Assembly (NCBI GenBank): GCA_026387935.1
Contig: JAPLKU010000014.1
Location: 1 to 64,000, forward strand
Direction of reading: 5' to 3'
Source: Gemmatimonadota bacterium
GTDB lineage: Bacteria > Gemmatimonadota > Gemmatimonadetes > Gemmatimonadales > Gemmatimonadaceae
DNA length: 64,000 bases
A model generated the notes under the pieces. It saw only the letters and a program-made list of their open reading frames with translations, searched no databases and was not told the origin of the DNA. Positions 56,411-64,000 of this stretch are shown piece by piece; the first letter of the stretch is position 1; each line of letters begins with the position of its first letter. A program made the translations under genes and the position numbers.

Positions 56411-57484
56411 CTACTCCTCACCGACGCTGAGCTTCTCCTCCACGTCGGCCAACTTCAGTGCTTCGATCAACGGACCGATTTCGCCGTTCATGACCGCCGG
56501 CAGGTTGTGGGTCGTGAAGTTGATGCGGTGGTCGGTGACGCGACTCTGGGGATAGTTGTAGGTCCGGATTTTCGCCGAGCGGTCACCGGTGCTCACCTGC
56601 GACCGCCGCAACCGCGACCGTTCCGCTTCCTGCTCGGCGATCCTCGCGTCGAGCAGACGCGCGCGAAGCACTTCCATGCCTTTGAGCTTGTTCTGCAGCT
56701 GGCTTTTCTGGTCCTGCTGCGAGACGACGATCCCCGACGGCATGTGCGTGATGCGCACGGCGCTGTCGGTGGTGTTCACGCTCTGTCCACCGGGACCGCT
56801 CGAGCGGAACACGTCGATGCGAAGATCCTTGGCCTCGATCTTCATGTCGATTTCTTCGGCTTCGGGCAGTACCGCAACGGTCGCCGCCGACGTGTGGATG
56901 CGGCCTGCCGTCTCCGTGGCGGGCACGCGCTGCACGCGATGGACGCCGCTCTCCCAGCGCATCTGTCCGAACGCGCCGGTGCCGAGAACCTTGAAAATCA
57001 CTTCCTTGATGCCGCCGAGCGTGCCGTCGGACATCGAGATGGCCTCGATCTTCCAGCCGAGTCGTTCGATGTAACGCGTGTACATGCGCCAGATGTCGGC
57101 TGCAAAAAGCGCCGCCTCGTCGCCGCCCGTGCCCGCGCGGAGTTCAACGATGCAGTTACGATCGTCGAGGGGATCGTGCGGGATGACGAGCGGCAACAGC
57201 TGGGTCTCGATCTTGGCGATCGACTCCTGCAGCCGGCCAATTTCGGAGTGCGCCTCGGCAGCCATCTCCGCGTCATCAGACGACGCGAGCTCGCGTGTTG
57301 ACGTGAGCTCGTCGTCCAACTTCTTCAGTGCATCGGCGCGCTCGACCACCTGGCCGAGCCGCTGATGTTCACGCCCAAGCGACGCCAGCAGTTTGGCGTC
57401 GCGAACTGTCTTCGGATCGAGAAGCTCGCGTTCTACGGCCGCCGCGCGGTTGACCGCATCGGCGAGTAAGTCGCGGAGCGCCAA
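56411..57484 (-). CDS. prfA: Peptide chain release factor 1
   Basis: RAGTGGDEAALFAADIWRMYTRY and RSSGPGGQSVNTTDSAVRITH. Confidence 0.96.
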   Translation of the reverse strand: MALRDLLADAVNRAAAVERELLDPKTVRDAKLLASLGREHQRLGQVVERADALKKLDDELTSTRELASSDDAEMAAEAHSEIGRLQESIAKIETQLLPLVIPHDPLDDRNCIVELRAGTGGDEAALFAADIWRMYTRYIERLGWKIEAISMSDGTLGGIKEVIFKVLGTGAFGQMRWESGVHRVQRVPATETAGRIHTSAATVAVLPEAEEIDMKIEAKDLRIDVFRSSGPGGQSVNTTDSAVRITHMPSGIVVSQQDQKSQLQNKLKGMEVLRARLLDARIAEQEAERSRLRRSQVSTGDRSAKIRTYNYPQSRVTDHRINFTTHNLPAVMNGEIGPLIEALKLADVEEKLSVGEE

Positions 57485-57496
57485 ACTGTGACCGCC

Positions 57497-57718
57497 TTAG
57501 GCGGTCGTCGTCGCCGGTGTCGGCTTCGCGTACTTCTGGCGGAAACGTTCGACACGGCCGGCCGTATCAACGAGACGCAACTTGCCGGTATAGAACGGGT
57601 GGCACGCCGCGCAGATGTCGGTGTGAATCTCGGCCTGCGTGGAGCGAGTCTGGAATGCATTGCCGCACGCGCAATTGACTTTCGCGGTGGCGTACACGGG
57701 ATGGATTTCGGGCTTCAT
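57497..57718 (-). CDS. rpmE: 50S ribosomal protein L31 (zinc-binding type)
   Basis: [27 protein letters not shown] ... [28 protein letters not shown]. Confidence 0.96.
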   Translation of the reverse strand: MKPEIHPVYATAKVNCACGNAFQTRSTQAEIHTDICAACHPFYTGKLRLVDTAGRVERFRQKYAKPTPATTTA

Positions 57719-57757
57719 TGGGACCTCGAAAAGAACTGTACTTTGGACGAGCCTCTT

Positions 57758-57786
57758 AATATAGCGAGGAGAGGCCCGCCGTTCAA
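57758..57786 (-). promoter_or_regulatory. Sigma70-like promoter of rpmE-prfA-prmC
   Basis: Minus strand TTGAAC-17 nt-TATATT, upstream of rpmE. Confidence 0.7.
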
Positions 57787-57862
57787 GTCTGCAAAGGATT
57801 GTGGCGCAACGGGTTGCGGGCAGGTTTTGGAAACACCTTGGCGCGAGCGTACAGGCAGTTCG

Positions 57863-60523
57863 CTATTGGCGCCCAGTCAGCGGCAGCCAATAGCTCAGCT
57901 TGAGGGCGACGTAGTTATCCCCTGCTGCGTGCGTCGTGTTCAAGAGGTCACCGGCGCGCACCGGCTCGCCCAGTGCATCAGACGCGCGGCGATTCTGCTG
58001 CCAGACGACAAACAACGTGCTGCCCGGATGCCATTCCCACCGGAGGACCACGTTTGAGCGGAAGGATAGCACATTGAAGTCGCGATTCGTCAGCGAGAAT
58101 TCGGTACCGTCCGCCATGACCGCGTACGATCCGTCGGGTGCCCGCGTGATGGTCGTCCCGTCGGTGCCGTAGTTGCGGAGCACGTTCGTCTGCGGCGCGC
58201 GCAGCTCTCCGATGCCGTGGTAGCGCCCGCTTGCGGCGAACGGTTCTGCATACCCCTCGAGGGTAAACGATGGAGAAAAGGCGTAGTTGAGCCGTGTGCG
58301 GACGGAGGTCGTCACGCGATCGACATATGCGAACAGATACCGCGCGCCGAACGTACGGGTCGCCGCCGGGGCGGCCAGCGACGTCACGTATTGTCGTGCA
58401 TCGGTGCTCACGACGTAGCTTGGATCGAACGAGAGCTGCCACCGGGGCGTGGGGCGCAGTGTTATGCCACCGCTGACGTTGTTGCGCCATCCACCCAGCG
58501 CGTCACGGTTCCAGTTGAAGCTGGTCCGCCAACCGATCTTGCTGCCCGACGCGCTGTTCAACCGATACTCCTGCCCCCAGTTGAACGCCGTCCGCATCAA
58601 AGGTCCGCCGCGCGTGAGCCGGTCATCGAGCGTCGACAGGTCGAACTTCGTGTTCAGGTTAAGGGTCCAGAAATTTTGTAAGGTGAGCGTGGTGTTCTGG
58701 TTCCACTCCTCGTTGGTATGGTTGCTGCCATAGTTGAACGAGCCACGCGTCACGAACCCGAGGCGCCAATTCCTGAAATACGGACCGGGCTCCGTTTCTC
58801 GAATTTGAATGTCCGCGTTGTAGTCGATGCCGTCCGCCGACTGCAGACGTCCCACGTCGTTCACCTCGTAGCCCTTCGACTCGGTCGAGACCTGCGCGCC
58901 CCAGAGGATGTGGAGCCCGGCGTCCTTGTCGGCACGAATGGATGCGGTGTAGCCCGAGAGCGAGCGACGTGCCGTGTTGTAGTCGAGGTAGTCGCCGTCG
59001 GGGCGCTGGAGATAGTGTCCGCTCGACCGCTGAATGCGCCCAATCGCCAGCGAGTCGCCCATGACATGACTGAAGCCCGCGAAGCCGCTGATGGCATATC
59101 GCCCCTGCTGCAAGCGGATGCGCCAGTCGACTCCGCCTGCGATGGCGGTGCCGGTGAGCCGCGCCGAGAGGGCCGTGTCGCCCCCAAGTTCGCGGCGCAT
59201 CGCCGTGAACATGCCGCCCACGGTGGACGCCTGTGCACCGATCTCCTGCTGGAGCCGTACCACGGCGTACTCCGTACGCGGTTCGACGCGCACCTCGCTC
59301 GTGCGGCTGCTATCGAGCATGAATGTTCGCGCGTTTGTACGATCGGTCATCGCGAGCAGCGCGCCAACCGAGAGTCGCGAGGCCGTGCGGCCGGTGAGCT
59401 TTGCCGCCCCCATGATCGTGCTGGCGCGCGGCTGGTCGACAAAGTCGCCGCTTGCAGCGAGGTGGGGCGCCGAGCCGATGCGCCGCGAGTAGAAGTAGTT
59501 CGGTCCCTCAACGCGCAGCAGCTGCGCCCCTTCGGTGAAGAAGGGCCGGCGCTCTTCGACGATCGTTTCGAACGCCGAAAGGTTCACTTCGGCGGGATCC
59601 GACTCGACCTGGCCGAAGTCGGGGTTGATCGTGGCGTCGACGGTCAGGTTCGACCCAATGCCGAACTTCGCATCCAGCCCGGCGCGGGCCTTGGTCGGGT
59701 TGCGAAATGGATTGGCCGTGTTCGTGACCGCCGAACGCGTGGCGTCGGACGCCACATACGGCAGCAGTTCAACCGGTCGCCGCGCTTTCACGCCCGCGAT
59801 GCCGGTGAGGGTGCCGAACCGGGAGATGTAGCCGTTCTCCTTGGTCGGAATCATGATCCACTGCAAGTCTTCGTTCTTGTCAGGCATCCAGCGGTCGAGC
59901 TGCAACCCCCATTCCTGCGTGTCAGCCGTCGGAAACCGCAATTGTGAAAATGGAATGCGCATCTCGGCCGACCACCCGAGCGAATCAATCACCGCACTTC
60001 CTTCCCACACCGGATCGTACTGGCCTTCCCGGCCACGATGCTCATCGTCCTGCGAGTGATGAAAGTCTCCACGAACACCCGCAGCGGAAATGATGAACGC
60101 GTAGCCGGTGCGCCGATCGCGGTGCGTGTCGAACGTGAGTTGCAAATGCTCCGAGTTCGCCGACCCGTCTCGCCGACCGATGCTGCGGAGAATTTGTTCC
60201 GGGTGTTCCCGGTACATCCGCGCACCGACGTAGATCGCGTCATCGTCGTATCGAACGAACACCTGGGTTCGCTCGGAGGGGGCCGCGCCTTCGATCGGCC
60301 GCTGCTGCTCGAAATCCTCAATGGGCACCTGGCCGACCCATGCCGCGTCGTCGAGGCGGCCATCGATTCGTGGCGCGGGACCAGCGAGGCGCGTCGCGGT
60401 GGCGCGCTTGGACGACGGCTGCGCCCCTATTGACCCAACGGCGGTGATGATCGCCGCGAGTGTGAGCGCATATCGGAGACAGGGTCGCACGATCGTCAAG
60501 TTTTGAGGACGGGGTTCGCACAT
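57863..60523 (-). CDS. DUF5916-like protein: CBM9-like N-terminus plus outer-membrane barrel
   Basis: APRIDGRLDDAAWVGQVPIEDFEQQRP and EERRPFFTEGAQLL; barrel-like C-terminus. Confidence 0.85.
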   Translation of the reverse strand: MCEPRPQNLTIVRPCLRYALTLAAIITAVGSIGAQPSSKRATATRLAGPAPRIDGRLDDAAWVGQVPIEDFEQQRPIEGAAPSERTQVFVRYDDDAIYVGARMYREHPEQILRSIGRRDGSANSEHLQLTFDTHRDRRTGYAFIISAAGVRGDFHHSQDDEHRGREGQYDPVWEGSAVIDSLGWSAEMRIPFSQLRFPTADTQEWGLQLDRWMPDKNEDLQWIMIPTKENGYISRFGTLTGIAGVKARRPVELLPYVASDATRSAVTNTANPFRNPTKARAGLDAKFGIGSNLTVDATINPDFGQVESDPAEVNLSAFETIVEERRPFFTEGAQLLRVEGPNYFYSRRIGSAPHLAASGDFVDQPRASTIMGAAKLTGRTASRLSVGALLAMTDRTNARTFMLDSSRTSEVRVEPRTEYAVVRLQQEIGAQASTVGGMFTAMRRELGGDTALSARLTGTAIAGGVDWRIRLQQGRYAISGFAGFSHVMGDSLAIGRIQRSSGHYLQRPDGDYLDYNTARRSLSGYTASIRADKDAGLHILWGAQVSTESKGYEVNDVGRLQSADGIDYNADIQIRETEPGPYFRNWRLGFVTRGSFNYGSNHTNEEWNQNTTLTLQNFWTLNLNTKFDLSTLDDRLTRGGPLMRTAFNWGQEYRLNSASGSKIGWRTSFNWNRDALGGWRNNVSGGITLRPTPRWQLSFDPSYVVSTDARQYVTSLAAPAATRTFGARYLFAYVDRVTTSVRTRLNYAFSPSFTLEGYAEPFAASGRYHGIGELRAPQTNVLRNYGTDGTTITRAPDGSYAVMADGTEFSLTNRDFNVLSFRSNVVLRWEWHPGSTLFVVWQQNRRASDALGEPVRAGDLLNTTHAAGDNYVALKLSYWLPLTGRQ

Positions 60524-60592
60524 GAAAGTCGGCGCCTAACGCGAATCGTCGCTGGGCCGCGCAAAAAGGAGGATCTGGGTCAAGGATTATAC

Positions 60593-61192
60593 GTGACCCA
60601 CCAGCTCAGCGCTGCCCGCCTGCCGATGCCGACGATTCTCCCGGAAGGCAAGTTCGACGATCTCGAGACGATCAATGCACGCACCTTCCTCGATTTTGAC
60701 GGCGTCGAGAAGCCGTTGCTGTCCGACGACGAGTTGCGCTACCTGATGATCAACAAGGGCAACCTCGACCCGCGGGAACGGCGTAAAATCGAGTCACATG
60801 TCACGCATACCTATCGGTTTATCGTGCAGATTCCGTGGACGCGCGAGTTGCGGCACATCCCGGCCATCGCCTACGGCCACCACGAGAAACTGAATGCGAA
60901 GGGGTACCCGCGTCAGATTGCGGCGGCAGCAATTCCGGTGCAAACGCGCATGATGACCATCAGCGACATCTACGACGCGCTTACCGCGACGGACCGGCCC
61001 TATAAGCGTGCGGTACCATGGGAACGCGCGCTCGACATCCTCAGGGACGAGGCGAAGGAGGGCGCAATCGACAATGCGGTGCTGAGCGCCTTTATCGAGG
61101 CGAAGGTGTTCATGCTTGTGCAGTCAGAGCCGGCCAAGCGCCGCTCGATGGCGATGCCGACGACCGAGCGGACGCCTTTGCGCGGCGCTTAG
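60593..61192 (+). CDS. HD-GYP-like protein lacking the N-terminal HD half
   Basis: AYGHHEKLNAKGYP and ISDIYDALTATDRPYK present; no HDxGK block; GTG start with an AAGGA ribosome-binding site. Confidence 0.7.
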   Translation: MTHQLSAARLPMPTILPEGKFDDLETINARTFLDFDGVEKPLLSDDELRYLMINKGNLDPRERRKIESHVTHTYRFIVQIPWTRELRHIPAIAYGHHEKLNAKGYPRQIAAAAIPVQTRMMTISDIYDALTATDRPYKRAVPWERALDILRDEAKEGAIDNAVLSAFIEAKVFMLVQSEPAKRRSMAMPTTERTPLRGA

Positions 61193-62721
61193 GCGCGGCC
61201 CCAGCCGCCGCCGCCTGGTGTCTGAAGGGTAATTTCGTCGCCGGCGTTAAGTTCGAGGCGACATTTGGCAGGGAGCGGCGTTCCGTTCAGCCGGTTGATG
61301 CCCATCGCACCGTCGCTGCCGCCCATGGCACCGCGCGGCGCGCGGGTACGGCGCTCGGTCACCAGCGTCACCGTGCAGCGCTCCAACACGCGATAGCGTC
61401 GCACGAGACCATCGCCGCCCGCCATCGCGCCGGCGCCGCCGGATCCGCGCCGAATGCGATACTCTGTGATTTCCATCGGGTAGGATCGTTCGAGCGATTC
61501 AATCGGCGTATTGCGCGTGTTGCTCATCCCCACGTGCACGGCGCTCGGTCCTGGGCCGCGGGCGGACGCACCTTGGCCACCGCCGAGGGTTTCATAGAAG
61601 GTCCAGCCCGGCCCGCCGAACGTGACGTTGTTCATGGTCCCCTGCCCTTGCGCGGGCACCGGAACGCCGGCATCCGCGAAGGCGGCAAAGAGCAGGTCGG
61701 TGACGCGCTGCGACGTTTCAACATTGCCCGCCGCGACCGCCGACGGCCAGCGGGCGTCCAGCACACAATCGTCCGGCGTGACGATGTGCACCGGACGCGA
61801 GATGCCTTCGTTCGTCGGGACGTCGTCGTCGAGGAGCGAGCGCAACACAAAAATCGCGGCGGCGCGCACGACCGCTTTCACGGTGTTCACGTTCCCTCGT
61901 ACCCGTGGCGACGTACCGGTAAAGTCGAGATGCATTGACCCATTGTCGATTCGCAGATGGACCGCGAAGCGCACCGGCGTGTCGCTGACACCGTCGCCTT
62001 CGAGCATGTCTTCGGCGCGACCGCTCACGCGGCCGATTTCGCGCAACCGCGCGCGCGCGCGCCGCTCGGTGTAATCGAGCAGTGCGTCGCAGGCGCCGGC
62101 CATGCGCGGGGCTCCCTCGCGGGCGAGCAGCGCTCGCCAGCCCGCCGCGCCGGCCGCACAGGCGCCGCGCTGCGCTTCGAGATCACCGCGCCGTTCACCT
62201 GGCGTGCGCACGTTCGCGAGAATGAGTTCCAGCAGCGATTCATCGAGCACCCCCTTCGGAGCCAAGCGAATCGGCGGCAGGTGCAAACCTTCCTGCACCA
62301 GTTCCGTCGCACCCTGTGGCATGGAGCCGGGGCTCATGCCACCGACATCGGCGTGGTGCGCGCGCACTGAGGTATAGCCGACGATCTTGCCGCGCTCGGA
62401 CACTGCTTCAACCATCGTGAGGTCCGGCAGGTGCGAACCGCCATCAAACGGACTGTTCAGCAGGAAGACGTCGCCCGGAGCCGGCTTGCGCGCCATGACC
62501 GCGCGCACCGACTCCGGCATCGCGCCCAAGTGCACCGGAATGTGGGCGGCCTGCGCAATCATCCTCCCGCGCGAGTCGAAAATGGCCGACGACGCATCGC
62601 GCCGTTCGCGAATATTCGGCGACAGCGAGCCGCGCTCGAGCACCGTGCCCATCTCCTCCGCGATCATCGCGACCGCGTTGGACATCACCGAAAGTGTCAG
62701 GGCGTCGAAACGAGCGGTCAT
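61189..62721 (-). CDS. Hydantoinase B/oxoprolinase family protein
   Basis: SVMSNAVAMIAEEMGTVLERGSLSPNIRERRDASSAIFD and VNTVKAVVRAAAIFVLRSL. Confidence 0.92.
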   Translation of the reverse strand: MTARFDALTLSVMSNAVAMIAEEMGTVLERGSLSPNIRERRDASSAIFDSRGRMIAQAAHIPVHLGAMPESVRAVMARKPAPGDVFLLNSPFDGGSHLPDLTMVEAVSERGKIVGYTSVRAHHADVGGMSPGSMPQGATELVQEGLHLPPIRLAPKGVLDESLLELILANVRTPGERRGDLEAQRGACAAGAAGWRALLAREGAPRMAGACDALLDYTERRARARLREIGRVSGRAEDMLEGDGVSDTPVRFAVHLRIDNGSMHLDFTGTSPRVRGNVNTVKAVVRAAAIFVLRSLLDDDVPTNEGISRPVHIVTPDDCVLDARWPSAVAAGNVETSQRVTDLLFAAFADAGVPVPAQGQGTMNNVTFGGPGWTFYETLGGGQGASARGPGPSAVHVGMSNTRNTPIESLERSYPMEITEYRIRRGSGGAGAMAGGDGLVRRYRVLERCTVTLVTERRTRAPRGAMGGSDGAMGINRLNGTPLPAKCRLELNAGDEITLQTPGGGGWGRA

Positions 62722-64000
62722 TTGCGCTCCAGCATCCAGCCGCCGATCGGCAGCGCGCGTGCGGTCCAGCCACGCGCGACGACCATCGTTGCGTCCGGAA
62801 GGGTGATCACGCTCGGGCCGCGGACCGGCTTCTGCGCGGTTATTCCTTTGACGGCGAGCGCGAGTTTATGCGGTTTGCCTACTGCCGCAGCGCGGGCGGC
62901 GACGATTTCTATCGGCCGGTCAAGCGCAAACCCGTATCGCTTTTCGTGCAGCGTGACGAATCGCCGCGCAACGGCCGCGCCATCTTCGCGCGCGGAAAAT
63001 GGCACGTCGAGTTCATACCCCTGCCCAGCGTAGCGCACGCGCGCATGCGCACTGATCCGCGCGCCCTTCATCGCGCCGCTGGCGCGTTTTCCGAGGCCGG
63101 TGTGTAGCGCGGACACTTCCGGCTTGGACATCGACCGCGCTTCGCGCATGACGCTTGTCGCGGCTTCGCGCCGCTCCGGTGCGATCGCAAGACCAAGCGC
63201 GCTCAAGACGCCGGCGTGCGGCGGCACGAGGATGCGCTTCATCCCGAGCATATCGGCCAGTCCGCAGCCATGCAGCGGGCCGCCGCCGCCGAACGCCACG
63301 AGCACGCAGGCGCGCGGATCCACGCCGCGCTCGACGCTCACCCGGCGCAGCGCCCGCGCGACCGCCGCGTCGGCGATCGCTACAATGGCCTCTGCCGTTC
63401 GTTCCGTCGTGGCGCGCATCTGCTTCGCGAGTGAGGCGACGGCGGCGCGCGCGTTCACGCGGTCGAGCTTCACACCACCGGACAGTTCGGCCGCGTCGAG
63501 GCGCCCGAGCACGATGTGCGCGTCAGTGACGGTTGGTTCAGTGCCGCCGCGACCGAATGCCACTGGTCCCGGTACCGCACCCGCACTCTGCGGGCCCACG
63601 CGCAGTGCGCCGCCGGCATCCACCCACGCGATGCTGCCGCCTCCGGCACTTACCGTCTCGACGAGCACGCGCGGCAGCGCGATAGGAACGCCGGCAACGC
63701 TGCCGCCAGGCTCGACCAAGGGTTCACCACCGAGAATCAGGCCGGCATCCGCGCTCGTGCCGCCGATATCAATGGTGAGCGCATCACCGAGCTTTGCCGC
63801 GCGCAGCACTGCGGCCGCTCCGACGACCCCGCCGGCGGGACCGGACAGCGCGAGCGATGCGGCCCGCGATGCCGCGTCGACCGCCGGAAGCATTCCGCCG
63901 CCGCTCGTCATGACGTTTGGCGCGGGAAAACCATTGGCGCGAAGCCGCGCACTCAGATGCTCGATGTACCGGCGCACGCGCGGTCGGGCATATCCCTCTG
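62718..64000 (-). CDS. Hydantoinase A/oxoprolinase family protein (partial, runs off the window)
   Basis: MTSGGGMLPAVDAA, SGPAGGVVGAA, LTIDIGGTSADAGLI, FGGGGPLHGCGLAD; N-terminal part lies beyond 64000. Confidence 0.92.
   Translation of the reverse strand, partial: EGYARPRVRRYIEHLSARLRANGFPAPNVMTSGGGMLPAVDAASRAASLALSGPAGGVVGAAAVLRAAKLGDALTIDIGGTSADAGLILGGEPLVEPGGSVAGVPIALPRVLVETVSAGGGSIAWVDAGGALRVGPQSAGAVPGPVAFGRGGTEPTVTDAHIVLGRLDAAELSGGVKLDRVNARAAVASLAKQMRATTERTAEAIVAIADAAVARALRRVSVERGVDPRACVLVAFGGGGPLHGCGLADMLGMKRILVPPHAGVLSALGLAIAPERREAATSVMREARSMSKPEVSALHTGLGKRASGAMKGARISAHARVRYAGQGYELDVPFSAREDGAAVARRFVTLHEKRYGFALDRPIEIVAARAAAVGKPHKLALAVKGITAQKPVRGPSVITLPDATMVVARGWTARALPIGGWMLERK

Overview
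GC-rich bacterial chromosomal window with a Gemmatimonadota-like gene repertoire (a taxonomic impression from gene content, not tested). It is mostly housekeeping genes: gltX, rsmI, trxA, pdxJ, ispE, prs, rplY/ctc, pth, ychF, rpsF-rpsR-rplI, rsfS, smc, a DAHP synthase, tmk, prmC, prfA, rpmE, and tRNA-Ser(TGA), tRNA-Ser(GCT) and tRNA-Gln(TTG). Interspersed are outer-membrane, TonB and beta-propeller proteins and one accessory-looking stretch (about 0.1-8.4 kb) between the two tRNA-Ser genes. The most striking signal is a family of degenerate 7-nt (heptamer) repeats in intergenic gaps (8433-8488, 17831-17865, 24401-24435, 31101-31154, 32578-32634, 33151-33207, 40478-40512). Two of these arrays form an ungapped, heptamer-phased 57-nt inverted repeat (44/57 identical by hand count) that exactly brackets a lone four-helix-bundle (S23/IVP-like) gene between pth and ychF. 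This makes a 630-bp cassette-like unit that supplies the pth stop codon and abuts the ychF start. A short array (31101-31154) has the same outer heptamers in inverted orientation and no gene, as a miniature derivative would. Other points: a LexA-like protein lacking the Ser/Lys catalytic residues, a JAMM/RadC-like domain fused to a DinG helicase, an Hpt-like domain lacking its His, a half-length HD-GYP protein, an IS3 orfA remnant, and a nonamer tandem array holding the stop codons of two convergent genes. All calls are by eye from sequence and the ORF track; no database search was run.
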